From the NCBI GenBank assembly GCA_947579665.1, contig OX388348.1:17422001-17486000 (forward strand): DNA of 64,000 bases, in the 5' to 3' direction. A program made the translations under genes and the position numbers. The stretch comes from Sympetrum striolatum. Lineage: Eukaryota; Arthropoda; Insecta; Odonata; Libellulidae. Shown here in pieces: positions 1 through 13,140 of this stretch. Within the stretch, counting starts at the first letter, position 1. Every line of letters begins with the position of its first letter. The notes below the pieces were generated by a model, which was not told where the DNA came from, ran no database searches, and saw only the letters and a list, made by a program, of their open reading frames with translations.

Positions 1-161
1 CTGGTGCAATAAAACGATGACCAGGCATTTTTAAGATTAAGGATACCTTAAGGATATCTTAAAATATATCAAAAGTCTTCAAGCGCAGTAACGACAGTGA
101 AGATCTCAACTCACACAACGTGGTCGCACTTTCCAACTTACATCAACGTTACCGTAGAAAG

Positions 162-950
162 GGGTGACTTCGGCCACGCGTGAACTACTCCACAAATTGT
201 AAATTTGTAGTACAATATCTAAAATTTCACAAAGTGGCTATTTTTTCCTGCCCTTTAGAATTTAGATCGTCTTGACATATCGCCAGCAAATCCGTCTTGC
301 TCCTTGCAACATTGACAGTACAATAGTCATTGGGAACTAAATTGAAAATCGTGCATTCTCGAGACAAGTCTACGAAACCTCAGTCTGTTAACTTCTCTCA
401 GTAACACTCAGCAAGATGGGAAACATTTGAAGACAATTGGAGGGCAAACAGTGCTTCTTCGTGAAAAAGAGATTAAATTAGTGGAAGTGCTGTTAAATTT
501 ATTATGAGTATTCATGATATCCAAATTTTAGTACAAACGTATTTGAACAGTGAAAAGTAAATGTTCATTGCTTTGAAAAAAATTCCAGAAATATTTTGGG
601 TTCGGAGATTCATTAGTAGAAACAAAACACTGCCTCTAAGGCTTGAAAAAAATTTAAAAGGGTTCGAGTGACAGTGAGTAGAAGTTTTCTATAAGAATTT
701 TTCATTCTTTTTGTTTTTTGAGGAAAAAAATTTAAAAATGTAAGATATTTATTTTTCCTTTGAAAATTTATAAATAAAGTAGAAAAACGTTATTATGAGT
801 CAATAACTTCTTATCTCAGTACCTATTAAACAAAGATTAAATATAATAATCATTTAAAGATTTTAAAATATATTAATGGTCGTAATATTCGTCATATAGT
901 TAATTTCATAAGCGATATTTAGGAAAAATATTTAGTGGCCGAAGTCACCC
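162..950. repeat. Inverted-repeat-bounded segment, possible decayed DNA transposon
   Basis: A perfect 16-base inverted repeat brackets this segment: GGGTGACTTCGGCCAC at 162-177 and its reverse complement at 935-950. The interior is AT-rich with no coding potential. Just outside the right end, bases 944-963 form a short hairpin (CACCCAA / TTGGGGTG). I could not find a convincing target-site duplication, so this could be a decayed non-autonomous DNA element or a chance pairing. A 16-base perfect match 760 bases apart makes chance unlikely. Confidence 0.4.
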
Positions 951-1962
951 AATCGGTTGGGGTGCCTACGGTCGCTATTATTTATTTTTTTAAACAAATT
1001 CTGTTTCTTTAAATAAAGATTTAAATACTATTTGCTATTTTTACTATTTTACGGCGACAAATTTACCTGTGTTTTGCACATAAGGCAAGCACCTATTTTT
1101 AGGATTTGCTAATTTGCCCGTCTTATTCAAATATTTTGTATTCAATTCAAAAGTACCTATTAATGGATAAAACAATTACTCTTAATTCCATCTTTGGTAA
1201 ATATTACCCTTTATTACAAATCTATCATAATCGTGCTTTTTCACCGTTTACTCCATATAAGATTATGGTTTCAAAGGGCGAACTTCAGTGCTGCCATCTC
1301 GCGGATGCGGACATTAAAGGAGCTAACAAATTTCAGCATTTTCCAGTCCTATACTTTCTAAGTTCGTGGTTTTCTGTGAGAGCATTTACTAGATTATCTT
1401 TATTATGACCTAATAATTACATTCTATTGCTCTATATTCTTAAGCCAAGTTTATCGCACAGTAAAGATTACTCATTATTTCTATTATATTTGTTTGCTAA
1501 CTGAAATCGTTTAAACCTCTTAAAACAGTTATCTGCTAATTTTGAAATCAATATTCGAAACAATATCCATCCCCCTGTAAAAAAATACACTTGATACACA
1601 TATCCAATACGTACTGGGTGAAGCTGTTAATAACACTGATTAGTTTGTGATTATCTTCTGTTTGTTCTTTCTATGTAATATGATCGGTTTATTAATGAAT
1701 TACATTTAGTTGCAACGTTATACATACGTTAGGGTGGAAGCCTTGGATGGTCACTGATTTCCCAACAAATCGAGCGAGCGAGAGAGCAAACATTGTTTTC
1801 ATCAGCGATTCAAGCAGAGATTAGAGATATCCATCGCCGCAAGTGGTTTTTCTCTATAGTCCGCTTTATATAAATTGAAAAAAATAATCAGTTAATAAGT
1901 TTCAGGAATAGGAACCAGTACCAAGGGACAGTCAATAACTAGAAAAATTGATACATTATGGA

Positions 1963-2022
1963 GAGATTGGATTTTACGTTAAGTATGAAGATGTAAAAAA
2001 GGTAATTGAAGGCAAAGAGTAA
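1963..2022 (+). pseudogene. Short non-LTR retrotransposon ORF2 C-terminal remnant
   Basis: One frame reads EIGFYVKYEDVKKVIEGKE and then a stop. This resembles the segment near the end of many insect LINE (Jockey/CR1-like) ORF2 proteins that runs roughly W-I-G-H-V-L-R-H-x-x-L-x-K-x-V-I-E-G-K. The spacing of I-G and of K-V-I-E-G-K fits, but the trailing Gly/Arg-rich segment is not clear downstream. The fragment is only about 20 residues long, so the call is tentative. Two clearer examples of the same region occur at 50.1 kb and 61.0 kb. Confidence 0.4.
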
Positions 2023-2727
2023 TAGAAAGCTAAGGAAGGAAAGAGTTTAAAACTGGGATTATGTGGACCTATAAGAATAAGAGATTATGAAAGAAAAACA
2101 GTCTGGAATTGAAGGAGGAGTAGAAATATGGGCAATGAAGAAGGTTCGTGGAAATCACATGACATCGTTAGAGGATTTCTAGAGATTAACTTATTATTTC
2201 CCAAATTAGTGAGATTTTGGGGATTCGTTCCCATGTAAGAGGATACGAGGGGTTCTCGTTTTCTGTCAAACGATTTCCTGGAATTGCCATTAAACCATCC
2301 ATCAATACTCCTCCACGGTATAAGTAAATTCATTTTCATTAAGCTCTGTGCTTTTATGTGGAAATTTATCAAAACCACTTGACGACTTTCACATTCTAAA
2401 TGCTATTTAAAAAAATTAGCTTTTACTTACAGTGGGTTTCTCATATTTTCACGTTTTCCTTATTGTGGGTAATTTTCTGTATTGGAGATTTTTTTCTAAG
2501 TACTTGACTTAGTTTTTCAATCCACATAGTCTTTTTTGTAAATAATCTTTCTGCTTTTCTCCGATTGCATAGCCTTTTCCTCTATTTTTAACTTCATATA
2601 AAATGAGAAGTAGTTAGAAGTAATAGTAGAATTTTATAGCTTCATTCTTGTCTTCAGAAAAATCGATTCCATTCTACTATATTGTTAAAGTCTTCCGGTT
2701 ACTGAGGTAATTTCTTTCATATGGGTT

Positions 2728-2800
2728 CACGTCGAGAATCGAACCCGGGAACCATAGGAAAATTTGCCCACCAAAAGCCCTATTTCACTTATATCGATGA
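2728..2800 (-). mobile_element. tRNA-derived SINE head, degenerate
   Basis: Read on the minus strand, 2734-2749 gives CCCGGGTTCGATTCTC, a near-consensus RNA polymerase III B box (GGTTCGANNCC type) in a T-arm-like context. No intact cloverleaf or clear A box can be drawn upstream. It is best read as the decayed head of a tRNA-derived SINE, not a functional tRNA gene. Confidence 0.4.
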
Positions 2801-4845
2801 GAAAACAAGAACAAGGTACTAATTCTTGCTAAAAACTTTCACATGTTAATCTGCCTTTATTCTAATTGCACGTGCGACAATTGCATAATTTTTATTAATT
2901 TTGTGAGTGGAAATACTGATGAAAATATGCTGTCATTTATTACATAAGAGTTGAAAAAATCGTAGTTATAAAAGTAAAGTATATGAATCTATGGATATAT
3001 CTTTGTTTTATGTATATAGATTTATAATGCCTTTATAATAGAAATACTTTAATCTATTGTACTGCTGTATATTCGTGATAAAAAGGAATATAAATTACAC
3101 ATTTACATGCTTATACTACATATGGATCAAATTCTACATAAAGATATCAACTAATCTATGAGCTTATACCATTAGGAAACGAACAAATCCATTCTTTGAT
3201 AGTTCAACAACATTGAAACGTCTGATTACCACTTTATTTGATAGCAGTAGAAAATTCACGGTATATTGGCACCAACAAAAACCATAAAATAAAGTTGGAA
3301 TTTCAACGGAAGTCCTTTAATCCTCTCCGTATCGTAGATTTTAATATCATCGTTTCGCTCGCCTCCAATAAATTGGCAAACGCTTTATCGTTACATTACG
3401 CTTTGAAATGGCTTAAATATCGGCCTCAGTATCTCCACCCTTCCCATTCGTCTGTATGCTTTCCTAACAACAGTTTCACAGAGATAAGCCCCTCTTTACT
3501 TAAACTGCCTTTTGGGGCATAATATCCGATATTTCGAAATTTGTTTCAGCGGAGCCGTATAGACAAAGAGAGCAGCGGGATGGGGAGAGGAGAAAGAGAT
3601 AATGGAAGTTTAGGAAAATGGGAAGCCTTGATGAGATTTGAGCGTGGAAATGATGCTAGTCGATCTGGTGGGTTGGGTTCGAAAGGATGGAGAAGGGATA
3701 AAGAATTCGGCAATAATAGGGAAGGGTATTTAGATGGAAATTGTATCGTGGTGGATAGATTATTGTCTGGGGTCACGATGGAGGTAGAGGATGAAGTTAA
3801 TGCTTAAGAATGGCAATGGATGAAAATTCCAAAGACGGAGATATTAGAAACGGTTGAATACCCCTATTGGATTTCTTTGTCATCAAAAATTCATAAGGAG
3901 TATCAAGAATTCGTTATTTCAATATAACATCTATGAATAAAAGATACAAAGGTCTAGAAAGCTTAAATTTGAGCATAATTAAATAAAATTTTACACGTAG
4001 TAGTAGTTACCTGTTCACGTTTCATATAGTTCCATAAATTTTAGTGAAAAATCGAAAACAGTCATATTTGCATTCATATGTATTTTGATATTATACACCA
4101 ATTATTATGTATTTATTTGCTTTTTAAATTCATTCAGTGGCTGGTTTTTTATTCGCTTTTTATACCATAGTAGTCATTGATTATACTTTTTGTATTGTCA
4201 TCTGTTTTTTTGCCTAACTATCGTGTGAAATTTATTAATAGAAAAAAATATTTTCAGCGAATAATATCACCTATTCTATTTGAGTACGGTAATAAAACGA
4301 TAAATTTTCGACAAATAGGTGAATGGAAATATTGTAGAAGTAAGCTTTGGAAAATTTGCGACTGTATAAATTTCACATGAGTAAAGATTCAACAAGAAAG
4401 TCTTCAATTCCGACTTTAAACTTAATACCAATACTAACAACTTATTCAGTTACCTAAAAGGGTGCATGAATTACACATTATTTGTTTCATATTTTTCAAG
4501 ATGGCGTAAGCTGTTAATTAGGTTTAGTTAAGGTTAGTTTTTCTGGCAAATATTGAAGCAATCATAAAACTCGTAATTAATTTGCATCATGACCACCACA
4601 CTATGCGTTTCACTATTGATTACATAATTATTAACGAATAATACGCAATTTGAAACCTGCTCAGATGGTATCCAGATAAATTAGCTATGATACCATATAA
4701 ACTCTAGTATAATAATATCCCTCAAATGTGTAGTATTTTCACATAAAGAATTAATTGTCCAGCATGAAGACTTAATCAAGAACCAATTCATAGTCAAAGC
4801 AGAATAAAAGTACTTTATGGCATCATATTGGCTCGTTAAGTGTTT
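2801..4845. other. Anonymous AT-rich DNA with one G/A-rich patch
   Basis: No gene recognised. About 3540-3800 is markedly richer in G and A on the plus strand, which leaves both strands open for 75-90 codons. The translations are low-complexity and match no family I know, so I treat them as chance open frames. The rest is AT-rich with no clear repeats. Confidence 0.6.
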
Positions 4846-4853
4846 TAGAAATG

Positions 4854-5363
4854 GGTAAAATTTCGGAAGAGGACCGGAACTTTGTCTTCCTATATCTCCC
4901 CTAAAAATGACCCTTTTTCGATGAAATTTTTATGGAACAATTGTTGAACTTTGCGCAATTATTACATATATTTAAGTAATGTGTAGGTGCTATATTTACC
5001 AAGATAAGTACGTTGAAGTGAAGGAGGTACAGGAATGGCGTCCGTGGAGCCATTTCGAACCGTTAGTTATGGCGTTCTGACGCTAGGTAGAGCAGCACTC
5101 GCTCAGTTTCACATCTCGGAAACTGCGTTAAAGTGCCTTATAACTATCGCACAAATTCTCGACCATGTCAAGCAAGAATCGCCATAAAAAGTTCATTTTC
5201 GGAATGAAATATCTCCTAAAATATAGCGAATAAGAGTGATTTCGTAACATGAATAAAATGCGCAATCCTTTATCTTTAATGTGATATATCATTCATTTCA
5301 AAATATCCAGTAATAAGGGAGATATAGGAAGACAAAGTTCCGGTCCTCTTCCAAAATTTTACC
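4854..5363. mobile_element. 510-bp non-autonomous DNA transposon, 47-bp TIRs, 8-bp TSD
   Basis: Terminal inverted repeats of 47 bases lie at 4854-4900 and 5317-5363 and differ at one position. Each starts GGTAAAATTT and ends TATATCTCCC read inward. The element is flanked by an exact 8-base direct repeat, TAGAAATG, at 4846-4853 and 5364-5371, which reads as the target-site duplication. The interior of about 415 bases has no open frame of note, so the element depends on a transposase made elsewhere. An 8-base duplication fits hAT, P or Merlin-like superfamilies. The GG start of the termini would suit Merlin better than hAT, but superfamily assignment is inference. The near-identical arms suggest a fairly recent insertion compared with the rest of the window. 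Confidence 0.85.
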
Positions 5364-5371
5364 TAGAAATG

Positions 5372-7140
5372 CTGTAAAATTATTAGTCTTATAGTAGGAC
5401 TCAAAATATGAAAGACATCTAAATAATTATTTCATTTTTTCTCAAATTTAACTCTTGTTAAATTCAAGACTCAAATTTAGTTTTTATTTCGGCTCATGCA
5501 AATCCCGGTCACGGAGGTCACAGCTCAATTCTACAGATTCCAAGATTGTTTCCGGTGACATTTTTCATTATTTCAGTAGTAAAAATTTCATCTCATAAAA
5601 GTGTACAATTTCAGAAAGAGGATTATTTTTTACTAATGTTTCTCAATTTTTGTCCAAAATAGCTGTCTTAAATCTCCCGGAAACGTCTTAACTGTAGCAG
5701 ACAATGTGGAGAATATTAGCTTAGCCTTTCCGTAATGACTCGCTGAAAACTTAATCCAAAAGCATCTCTCCGAAATAATAGAGAGAGAACTTTAAATATA
5801 GAAGTGGACACGGAACGAATGAAGTAATTTCGTCCAAAGAATTAAATCCCTTTTGACAACGGTGAGCGGGAGACGAAGAAAGTGGCGTTTCCCAAATTAG
5901 CAGTGCTATAGACTGAGGATAAAACGCTCTGTTGAGAAAAAATAGGTGTTTTTAAGGATAGAAAGAATTTTGAAGAACGATTCCCATGTTTTTGCATTCT
6001 TTGTGTTTTGTGATGAGTAAGACTTGAAATTCCATTTGAGGTATTTTTCGAATCTTATTTCTGCTGTAAAAATCCTATTCTTTCGAAACCACTTTCTTTA
6101 CCTGGAAAAGGAGACTCAGATAAATAGTATACTTTTTATATATACAGCTTTTCCTACCTCTTAAAAAACTAGTAAAACTTTTTTACAAAGAAAATGGGAA
6201 TGCTTAAAATAATTGAACTTATTTAACTTAACCGATATACGTGGTTATTACATCAATCAAAGAAAATATTCAAGAATCGAAAGTATTATATTTTTTTAGA
6301 CTTTAAATAATTTCTTTTATAAGTTTTTTTATTTCACCTTAAACTTCTTTTTCATGTGCTATGAACTTCCAAAAGATAACTCCTTGGCATTTGGATTTTA
6401 TTCTAATTCTAATTTTGTGTGTGTACGAAGGAAAATACACTATATACTCTCATAAACTATAATTAACTGTGATTTATCATGGTTGAAATGATTGGATATA
6501 ATTGAAGTTATATCAAATCATTATCCGCCATCTAAAAAGCGGTCAATCCCATTCCAACTACCATAGTTTGTAAGTTAAAACTGCTTACAAACTTCAGATA
6601 TCGTGAGACAGAGTTACTTATGCAAAAGGTACAATAATTAACGAGTTTAATCTTCTCCAGCTAACAATCCTCCTCTAAAACCTCGATTTTCTCTCTCAAT
6701 CTATCAAACTTTAACAATTTCAATCTATCAAACTTTAACAGTCTTAGGGACATTTCATCAATATTATTCATTACAAGGATGAAATTTGGAAAAGAATATT
6801 CATGTTGTGTTACAAGAGCCTTATATTTTTTTAGCATGGGGAAAATAAAAAATAATTCTTTTACCCAAGGGGAAAACAATTTCCATAAAATTGTAGCTTC
6901 TTGTATCATTCCGCAAGTATATTTTTAGTCAGAATTTCCTGCAGAATCTCAACAATGACGCATTGACAAGTGGGCGTTCCCGTCGTAACAGGAATCTGCT
7001 CGTAGGAAATACGCGCACGGTAATTAGGAAACCTCTGAGATGTAATTTACCGCAGGATCTCCGTGTAACTAAAATAAGCCACCGCATAATTACAAACCTC
7101 TATACGCCTCCTTTGAAGGCATCTTCGCGGAATCAATTTT
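5372..7140. other. Anonymous AT-rich DNA
   Basis: I see no gene, no clear repeat boundary and no RNA gene here. The small open frames (for example 6661-6909 on the minus strand, which contains a short LLKFDRL duplication) look like chance. The duplication reflects a 21-base direct repeat near 6699-6740. Confidence 0.6.
6699..6740. repeat. Short tandem duplication of about 21 bases
   Basis: The phrase CAATCTATCAAACTTTAACA occurs twice in succession (about 6698-6717 and 6719-6738), a local slippage-type duplication in AT-rich DNA. Confidence 0.8.
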
Positions 7141-7940
7141 CGGAAATATCGCAAAACCCGCGAGCCTAGTCGAACGGGAGAACATAATATGCCGTCGAGG
7201 AACGAAAGAGCAGCGAAAAAAATTAATTACGCCCCAAAATAAAGCAAATTCCTCCGGAAAAGCTTCCTTCTTCCTGGAGAGGAAAAATAACCGCTCTAGA
7301 ATTCATTATCGTCCCCGAAAAACAACTACAGCGAGCGTACCCTTTCGAGAGATGCGTCATCTTGCTCGAAATAGGAGAGGAGGATAAAAAACGGGAGGAA
7401 GTACGCGGAGGGATAGAGAATTAGCGACTTCCACAACAGCGGCGAGTGTAATAAGCTTTACCACACCGCTTAAAAATGAAAGCGTCGAAAATGAGGATGG
7501 TGGGAAGGGGTGGAAGGGTGAGAGGGGGGAAAGGGTGTTGTGATACCCTTTTCCAGGCCGAATAGAGCCCCCGCCCACTCCAGGGCCTCCTTTTTGCACG
7601 TAGCCACAGCGAGATGAAAAATTCATAAGCCACGCATTTTGAGCTTCTGTCTGGAGGCATGCTTCCCTTCTCTAGCCATTCCGAGCGTTGATCCATTCCC
7701 GCCATACCCAATTCCGGGGGAGGATTAGGCGGATGAAGGAGAGAAAGAGGTTTCAAAGAAGGGAATGTGGAGGAGAGAAAAATGGGAAACAAAGGATGAA
7801 ATGTTATGGTACGGTAATATCGAACCCGACCGCTCTTCAGTGCACAAAGTTGCTCTCCTCGAAGCTTGTTTAAATTGCGATTTTCTTATACTAACCTCAA
7901 CGCAAGGGTAGGTGAAGTTGTGGGGCGCTAGAGGCAAGCC
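7141..7940. other. GC-elevated, CpG-containing non-coding patch
   Basis: This stretch is visibly richer in G, C and CpG than its surroundings. Several overlapping open frames of 60-120 codons exist on both strands only because stop codons are scarce in such sequence. Their translations are low in complexity (Pro, Leu, Ser-rich) and resemble no known protein. It contains the G-quadruplex motif at 7502-7535. Confidence 0.5.
7502..7535 (+). other. Potential G-quadruplex
   Basis: Five G-runs of 3, 4, 3, 6 and 3 occur within 34 bases, separated by loops of AA, TGGAA, TGAGA and AAA. This satisfies the usual G3+N1-7 rule for an intramolecular quadruplex on the plus strand. It sits in a GC-elevated non-coding patch with no recognisable promoter next to it. 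Confidence 0.7.
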
Positions 7941-9109
7941 TTTCTTTCAAAATATTCAGCGATTCTTGGAGAGTAAGAAGTGAAGGAAATAAGCTTCACA
8001 GTTATAGGTGTGCAGCCATGGAAATCCAAAGGATGAATGGGTGTGCAAAGTCCATTGGGACGGAGAAATGAATTCAAAATTCACACTTTACGAGTGAATG
8101 TTTTGCCTATAGGTCTCCGTATTCCAGTAACCCTGTAACGAAAGATATTGGAACACTGCTTTTTATGTATTAAGTATTCAAAACTTCATCTAAATCTGTC
8201 TTTGCAACCCGTATGTGCACTTATTCACGTTTAAATTCAGCGTACACCTTTTCACTTTAAAATGCAGGAGATAAAGTTGATATTGTAAGTAAGTGTATTT
8301 CTGATAGATATGCTATTTAAATAATTATTTCGCTAAATCGGCTACACTAAGCTGTATGCTATTACTATATGGAGCATAGCAATTATTTATAAAATAAGGT
8401 CTTGGTAGTTAATTCGATTATTGCAACATAATCATGTGATAAAATCTACGGAGATGGCCGAGACATTGTGTAATTCCATTGCAAATAAACAAAGAGAGTA
8501 TTTATTTATAACTGTATTTATACTATTTATATTATAATTATGTTTTAGTTTTAATTGCAATTATACATATGATTCTTTGAAACCTGAATTTACACTCTGC
8601 ATGTATGGTAAAACAATTCAAATCATCATAATCTTATGTTATTAAGCGTAGACACAGGATATAGGTGAATCAAATATTGTGTGGAGATTGGTTCTAAAGA
8701 GAGCTATGGAAGATTAAATGAAAGAAAAAATGGGCAAAAGATGTCAAATAACATCAAGGTCGGGGTTAGTTACCCAAAAAATGAAATAAATGACATTCAA
8801 TAGGGAGTAAACCTACCGAATGATAGAACTCTCATACATGTGGATCATATAGTTAAACTGTAGTTGTTAGTTGAATTATACCTATACATCACTTGCACAT
8901 TGCTGATCTGATCAATGCCCTAAATTTTAGGTCAAATAAAAACAGTAGTTATAATCATACGCAACTAGAAACATTGAAATGCTTTATTACCCCGCGTAAT
9001 GCCTGTTGGAAATCGCTCACAATCACCTCATCAAGCACTTCATCTCTGGTAATCCCGAAATTGTACCCTTTTATCTCCATTGTTAAAACTGAAACTTGGA
9101 ATCTTAAGC

Positions 9110-9330
9110 GAGACTTCCGAGTGCTGCCGGAAGCGAAGATTAACTTCCTCGGGAGAAGGGGACGCAATGGCCGATGGGGGTCTCCGGGTCGGGAAGGCAG
9201 TTGCGGCGGATTGTGGAAGTGGAGAGATCGTTTAAAAGATCAGTCCGTCCAACTCCTTTCCGTCTTGGAGACCCCCGACATCGACTGCAGAAGAGGAATC
9301 GACGATCTTGCGACTTCGCTGCACTCCACC
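9110..9330. other. GC-elevated patch with 10-bp inverted repeat
   Basis: A short G/C-rich and CpG-rich patch in AT-rich DNA. It carries GGGGGTCTCC at 9176-9185 and its reverse complement at 9267-9276. Overlapping open frames on both strands (up to 152 codons at 8893-9351) are unrecognisable and probably reflect composition. Confidence 0.45.
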
Positions 9331-9719
9331 ACTGTGGCGCTTCATGCATAACTCTTCGTGACCAAGTTAGAATCGCCGAAGTTTTCCTATTGCTATCCTT
9401 AGTTTATCGGTCCGTTTGGGAGTTCGAAAGAGTTTTGAATGGTTCTATTTTTACGTTGGACTTCCTTGGAGGTGTTATATGGGACTTCAAACAAGTATTT
9501 GGATGATCGAGCGGAGTTTTGTACCAGTGAGAGAAGGATTCTTTTGCTTGGAAGATATATGCGGATGAGTTTTAGCTTTAAGGAAATATTTGAAAAATTT
9601 GCTGACGCAATAGTTGGTGCAATGGTCTCCGTCCAGTATCCATCTAATTTATCTATAAAATGTATAGTTTTACTTTGCATACTTATCTTTATATACTTTG
9701 TTTACTAAGTAGTAAGCGT

Positions 9720-12710
9720 TAAAAGAGTGGTGTCCTATAATTAATATTTGCCAAACATAGTTGTCGTTATTATTTTTATTATTTTCACTCTAGTAAACTT
9801 TACTGTAATATTTCAGATCAAATAGCAAGTCTGATGTACCCATTATTTCGTCAAACTGATTTTGTTGTTCTTTTATTTTAACTCAAAATTTAATCATTAT
9901 CAACCATTGTCTTTGGTAGACAGAAAAGTTACTTTTAGATCATAGTACTTACATTATTTTATCCGTTGGAATAAAACTCAAAGAAATATTTCTTTCTTGT
10001 ACATAAATATTTCAATAAAGCAGAGAACGCCTTGTGAACCCATAAGCGAACAGTGATTTTGAAAATCAAAAAATCTTTGAAATATTAATTTAAACATAAT
10101 GATTCGAAAGAAGACAAATGGAAACATCAGACTTCATAATATCCTTTTCAGATTTTTTGAAAAGTTAAGATAAGAACTGTATTAAATTGCCCACGAGACT
10201 TATGAACAGATCATGAATGTAACGTTTGTGGAATACAGTAACATGTAATCACCCCATATTTGAGAACAGCTGAATATCTTTCATTACTCTAACAAAAGAC
10301 TATTCCGTTTAATATTGGACGTAAGTCTTCCAGCGCTAAAGAATTTTTAATTAAACTTTTCGAATATTTTTCGCTATAATGACAACAATAATACATTGGT
10401 AATAGAACTTCCTCGATGAGACTCTTTTGAATTCTGAACATTAAGATGAAACCTGCCGCAGGATCTTTATACAACGGAAATTACCTACAAAACCAATATG
10501 CAATTAATATTTTTCACTAGAATCTATCGAAAGAGTATGCTAAGAATCGATTCCGTGTGTATTGAATGCTCGTGAGCGTTCTACAATCAAGAGAAGATTA
10601 CAGTGCTTGTACATGATATCTGGTGTGTCAATCGGTGCTATGGACAACCTGTTCCAGCAAGGTTTTATCAGTGAGAAAAATCTTCACTATGATGAGCAAG
10701 TTGATTAGAATTTCATTGTATAGAAAACGATTTTTAACTTACGTGTAAAATAATAAGGACATACAAGTATAATTTTAAAAATATTTCTGCAAAAATAGAT
10801 GATTTACTTTCAGTTTGAGGGGAATTACTTGCATTAATTGTTCAGAATTCCTTTTATACAGAAGATAATTAATTTTTTTTTATAAATCTAATGTTTCCAA
10901 GCGCTCATATTTTATGATATACTTTATATACTTTATCCAATTACATATAAATTGTAACATTTCCGTGATTTTGCTGCTGATTTAACGCTTTTTTCGCCAA
11001 TTAATGGCCTATTACCAGAGAAAACTTTCAGCTATCATCAAAATGTTTTCATACTCGGTTTTCTCTAGCAGATTTTAAGAATAAATTTGATATTTTTCTC
11101 TCAGTTTGTTTTATTTTGTTATTTTTATCTTGTTCATGTTTGGATGCGTCGATAAAAATCACAGGGTAAAAATGTATTCTATCATATTCTAAAATACAAC
11201 TATTAGTAGGTTTGAGCCAAAAGTAGAGCGAATTTAATGTATTTTTACGGTTTTAACTATACCGAACTTTAATAATTTAGCAACAACGTCGATATTTAAT
11301 TCATCTTATTTTCATTGTATTCTTGCATAATGTCACTCATTTCGAAATGGATTTTGAGATTAGCCGCGAACCTTGCTTTTTATTTTTAATTTTATATGCC
11401 ATTGTGATTGTAAAGACTTCACTAATATCTAACTCATCTACTGGTACACTTAAATTCTATTTCGTATGACGTCTACTGTTTTGCCAAGTTTTTCACATTA
11501 GCTACTAATTCTGATCATCTACTTTTCTCTCTTTCTCCCCTTTGCTTTCTTGTAGAATCGACCAGTTCATGTTGATTGTTTTTATTTCAAATATAATAAT
11601 CTTATCCCTTATCATTGGCTGTAACTAGCATCCTGTACTCTTTTTACCCGAATGACTTTGTTATACAAGCGCAGTCGGCTGCTTGCTTTTACTTCATTCA
11701 TTAAACATCTCCATGTTTACTTGTTTACGTTACCTTTCACCTTTTTCATCCTTGGTTAAAATTGCTGAAGGTTAAGGGCAGTGATGAGATTGTTTCATTA
11801 TCCTCTTCTTTATTTTTACATAAGACTCTGATGCGTTATTTTCAACCTACGTCACATATTGTGAGAGGTAAAAATGTGAGCTAAAAGGACTTTCTTCAGT
11901 TGTCCTACCAAATTTCAATCGTTTCGTACTTTTTATCAACTTAATTCACTATTATTCTTTTTTTGTGCATGTACGTTTGTGCAATTACATTCACCCGTTC
12001 ATCTTATTTTAATTTTACCTTTTTTTATCTCATTATAACAACAGAAGAAGTCAAGTTTTCAAATATTGGAGCTACCATTTTCTTCCCATCGTTGTTACTC
12101 TAGTTTTAAAAGATATTTCACAATATCTGGAGGAACTTCTTGGTAAATTTTGTTTATAATATTAATTGTTGACTATTTGGTTTATTTAAACTCGTAACCA
12201 CAGAACAAGGGATGCTAATACCACCTATTGAATAAAAATGCAATTTATAAAGGCATTACGGAAGATTTTTATTATGTTAATAAAATTTTCATTAGCCATT
12301 TAATTGCCATACACGTCTTTAAACGCAAGCATGTTGTTGTAAACTTGTCTCTATATTTGAGATTATTAATAAACGAAAAAGTATTACAATTTAATGTTAA
12401 TTGACAATTGAATTTCAAAGGAACTTTATGTGGGCAAAAACAAATGTAAAATTTAGCATAACAATATCTAAATCAGGCATATCAAAGTTAGATATTTAGA
12501 ACACAACACAATAACATCGATAAAAACAAATAAAGCGCTTGTAATTGGAGAAGCATTCAGAAATTGAAGGGTGAACATATCCTTTTACAATGAAACTAGC
12601 AAATACTACACTTATACAAGGAAGCTATTAACTTTTCAACGTAGAATAAATTTCTACTGAATATCACTCCATTACTCCTGGTGTCCATAAAATGTACTAT
12701 TCTAAAGAGC
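9720..12710. other. Anonymous AT-rich DNA
   Basis: About 3 kb with no recognised gene, RNA or bounded repeat. Open frames are short and in every direction, as expected for AT-rich non-coding DNA. Confidence 0.6.
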
Positions 12711-12714
12711 AGAG

Positions 12715-13140
12715 AGCACTAACACCGGTCGACAACGTCAAACACAAAAGCTCACCGAGGCGGGCAAGCCCGCGTTTTTGCAATGGATGTTTTGCCAAAA
12801 GGAAGCGGAGTGACAGCGGGGCATTTTCTCCGAATATTCATCGTGGGTTCAGAGAGTGAAGGAGTCTCATTTGTCTAACAGCCCTCATTGTCTACAGCTT
12901 GGCCCTATGCGATGCTCTCGTTTAACTTCAATATAACTCTTCCGGAAAAACAATGCCCGCGACTACCTGTTGCCTATTGCGTCCTTGTTTTAAGCAAAAA
13001 ATAATCGCGACATAACCGGCTAGAGCTGAAATTCAGCAGTTTTTACCGGAGACCACTGCGCTGCTTCAAAGTAGAAGAGTCCGTGAAAAAGTCAACTCTG
13101 GCGGAAAATAACCGATTAAACGGAGGGCGTTAATTTGGAA
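12715..13140. other. GC-elevated, CpG-containing non-coding patch
   Basis: Composition rises sharply in G, C and CpG for about 400 bases, then falls back. A tight hairpin GCGGGC-AA-GCCCGC lies near 12760. No open frame longer than about 65 codons crosses it, so it is not an obvious exon. Confidence 0.45.

Noticed and set aside
8660..8790. Possible LINE C-terminal fragment near GGAAGATTAAATGAAAG
   Set aside because: No frame gives the expected E-G-K and G-R-P blocks in order.
8893..9351. 152-codon open frame
   Set aside because: Another 110-codon frame on the same strand and minus-strand frames overlap it in a stop-poor GC patch. The translation is unrecognisable.
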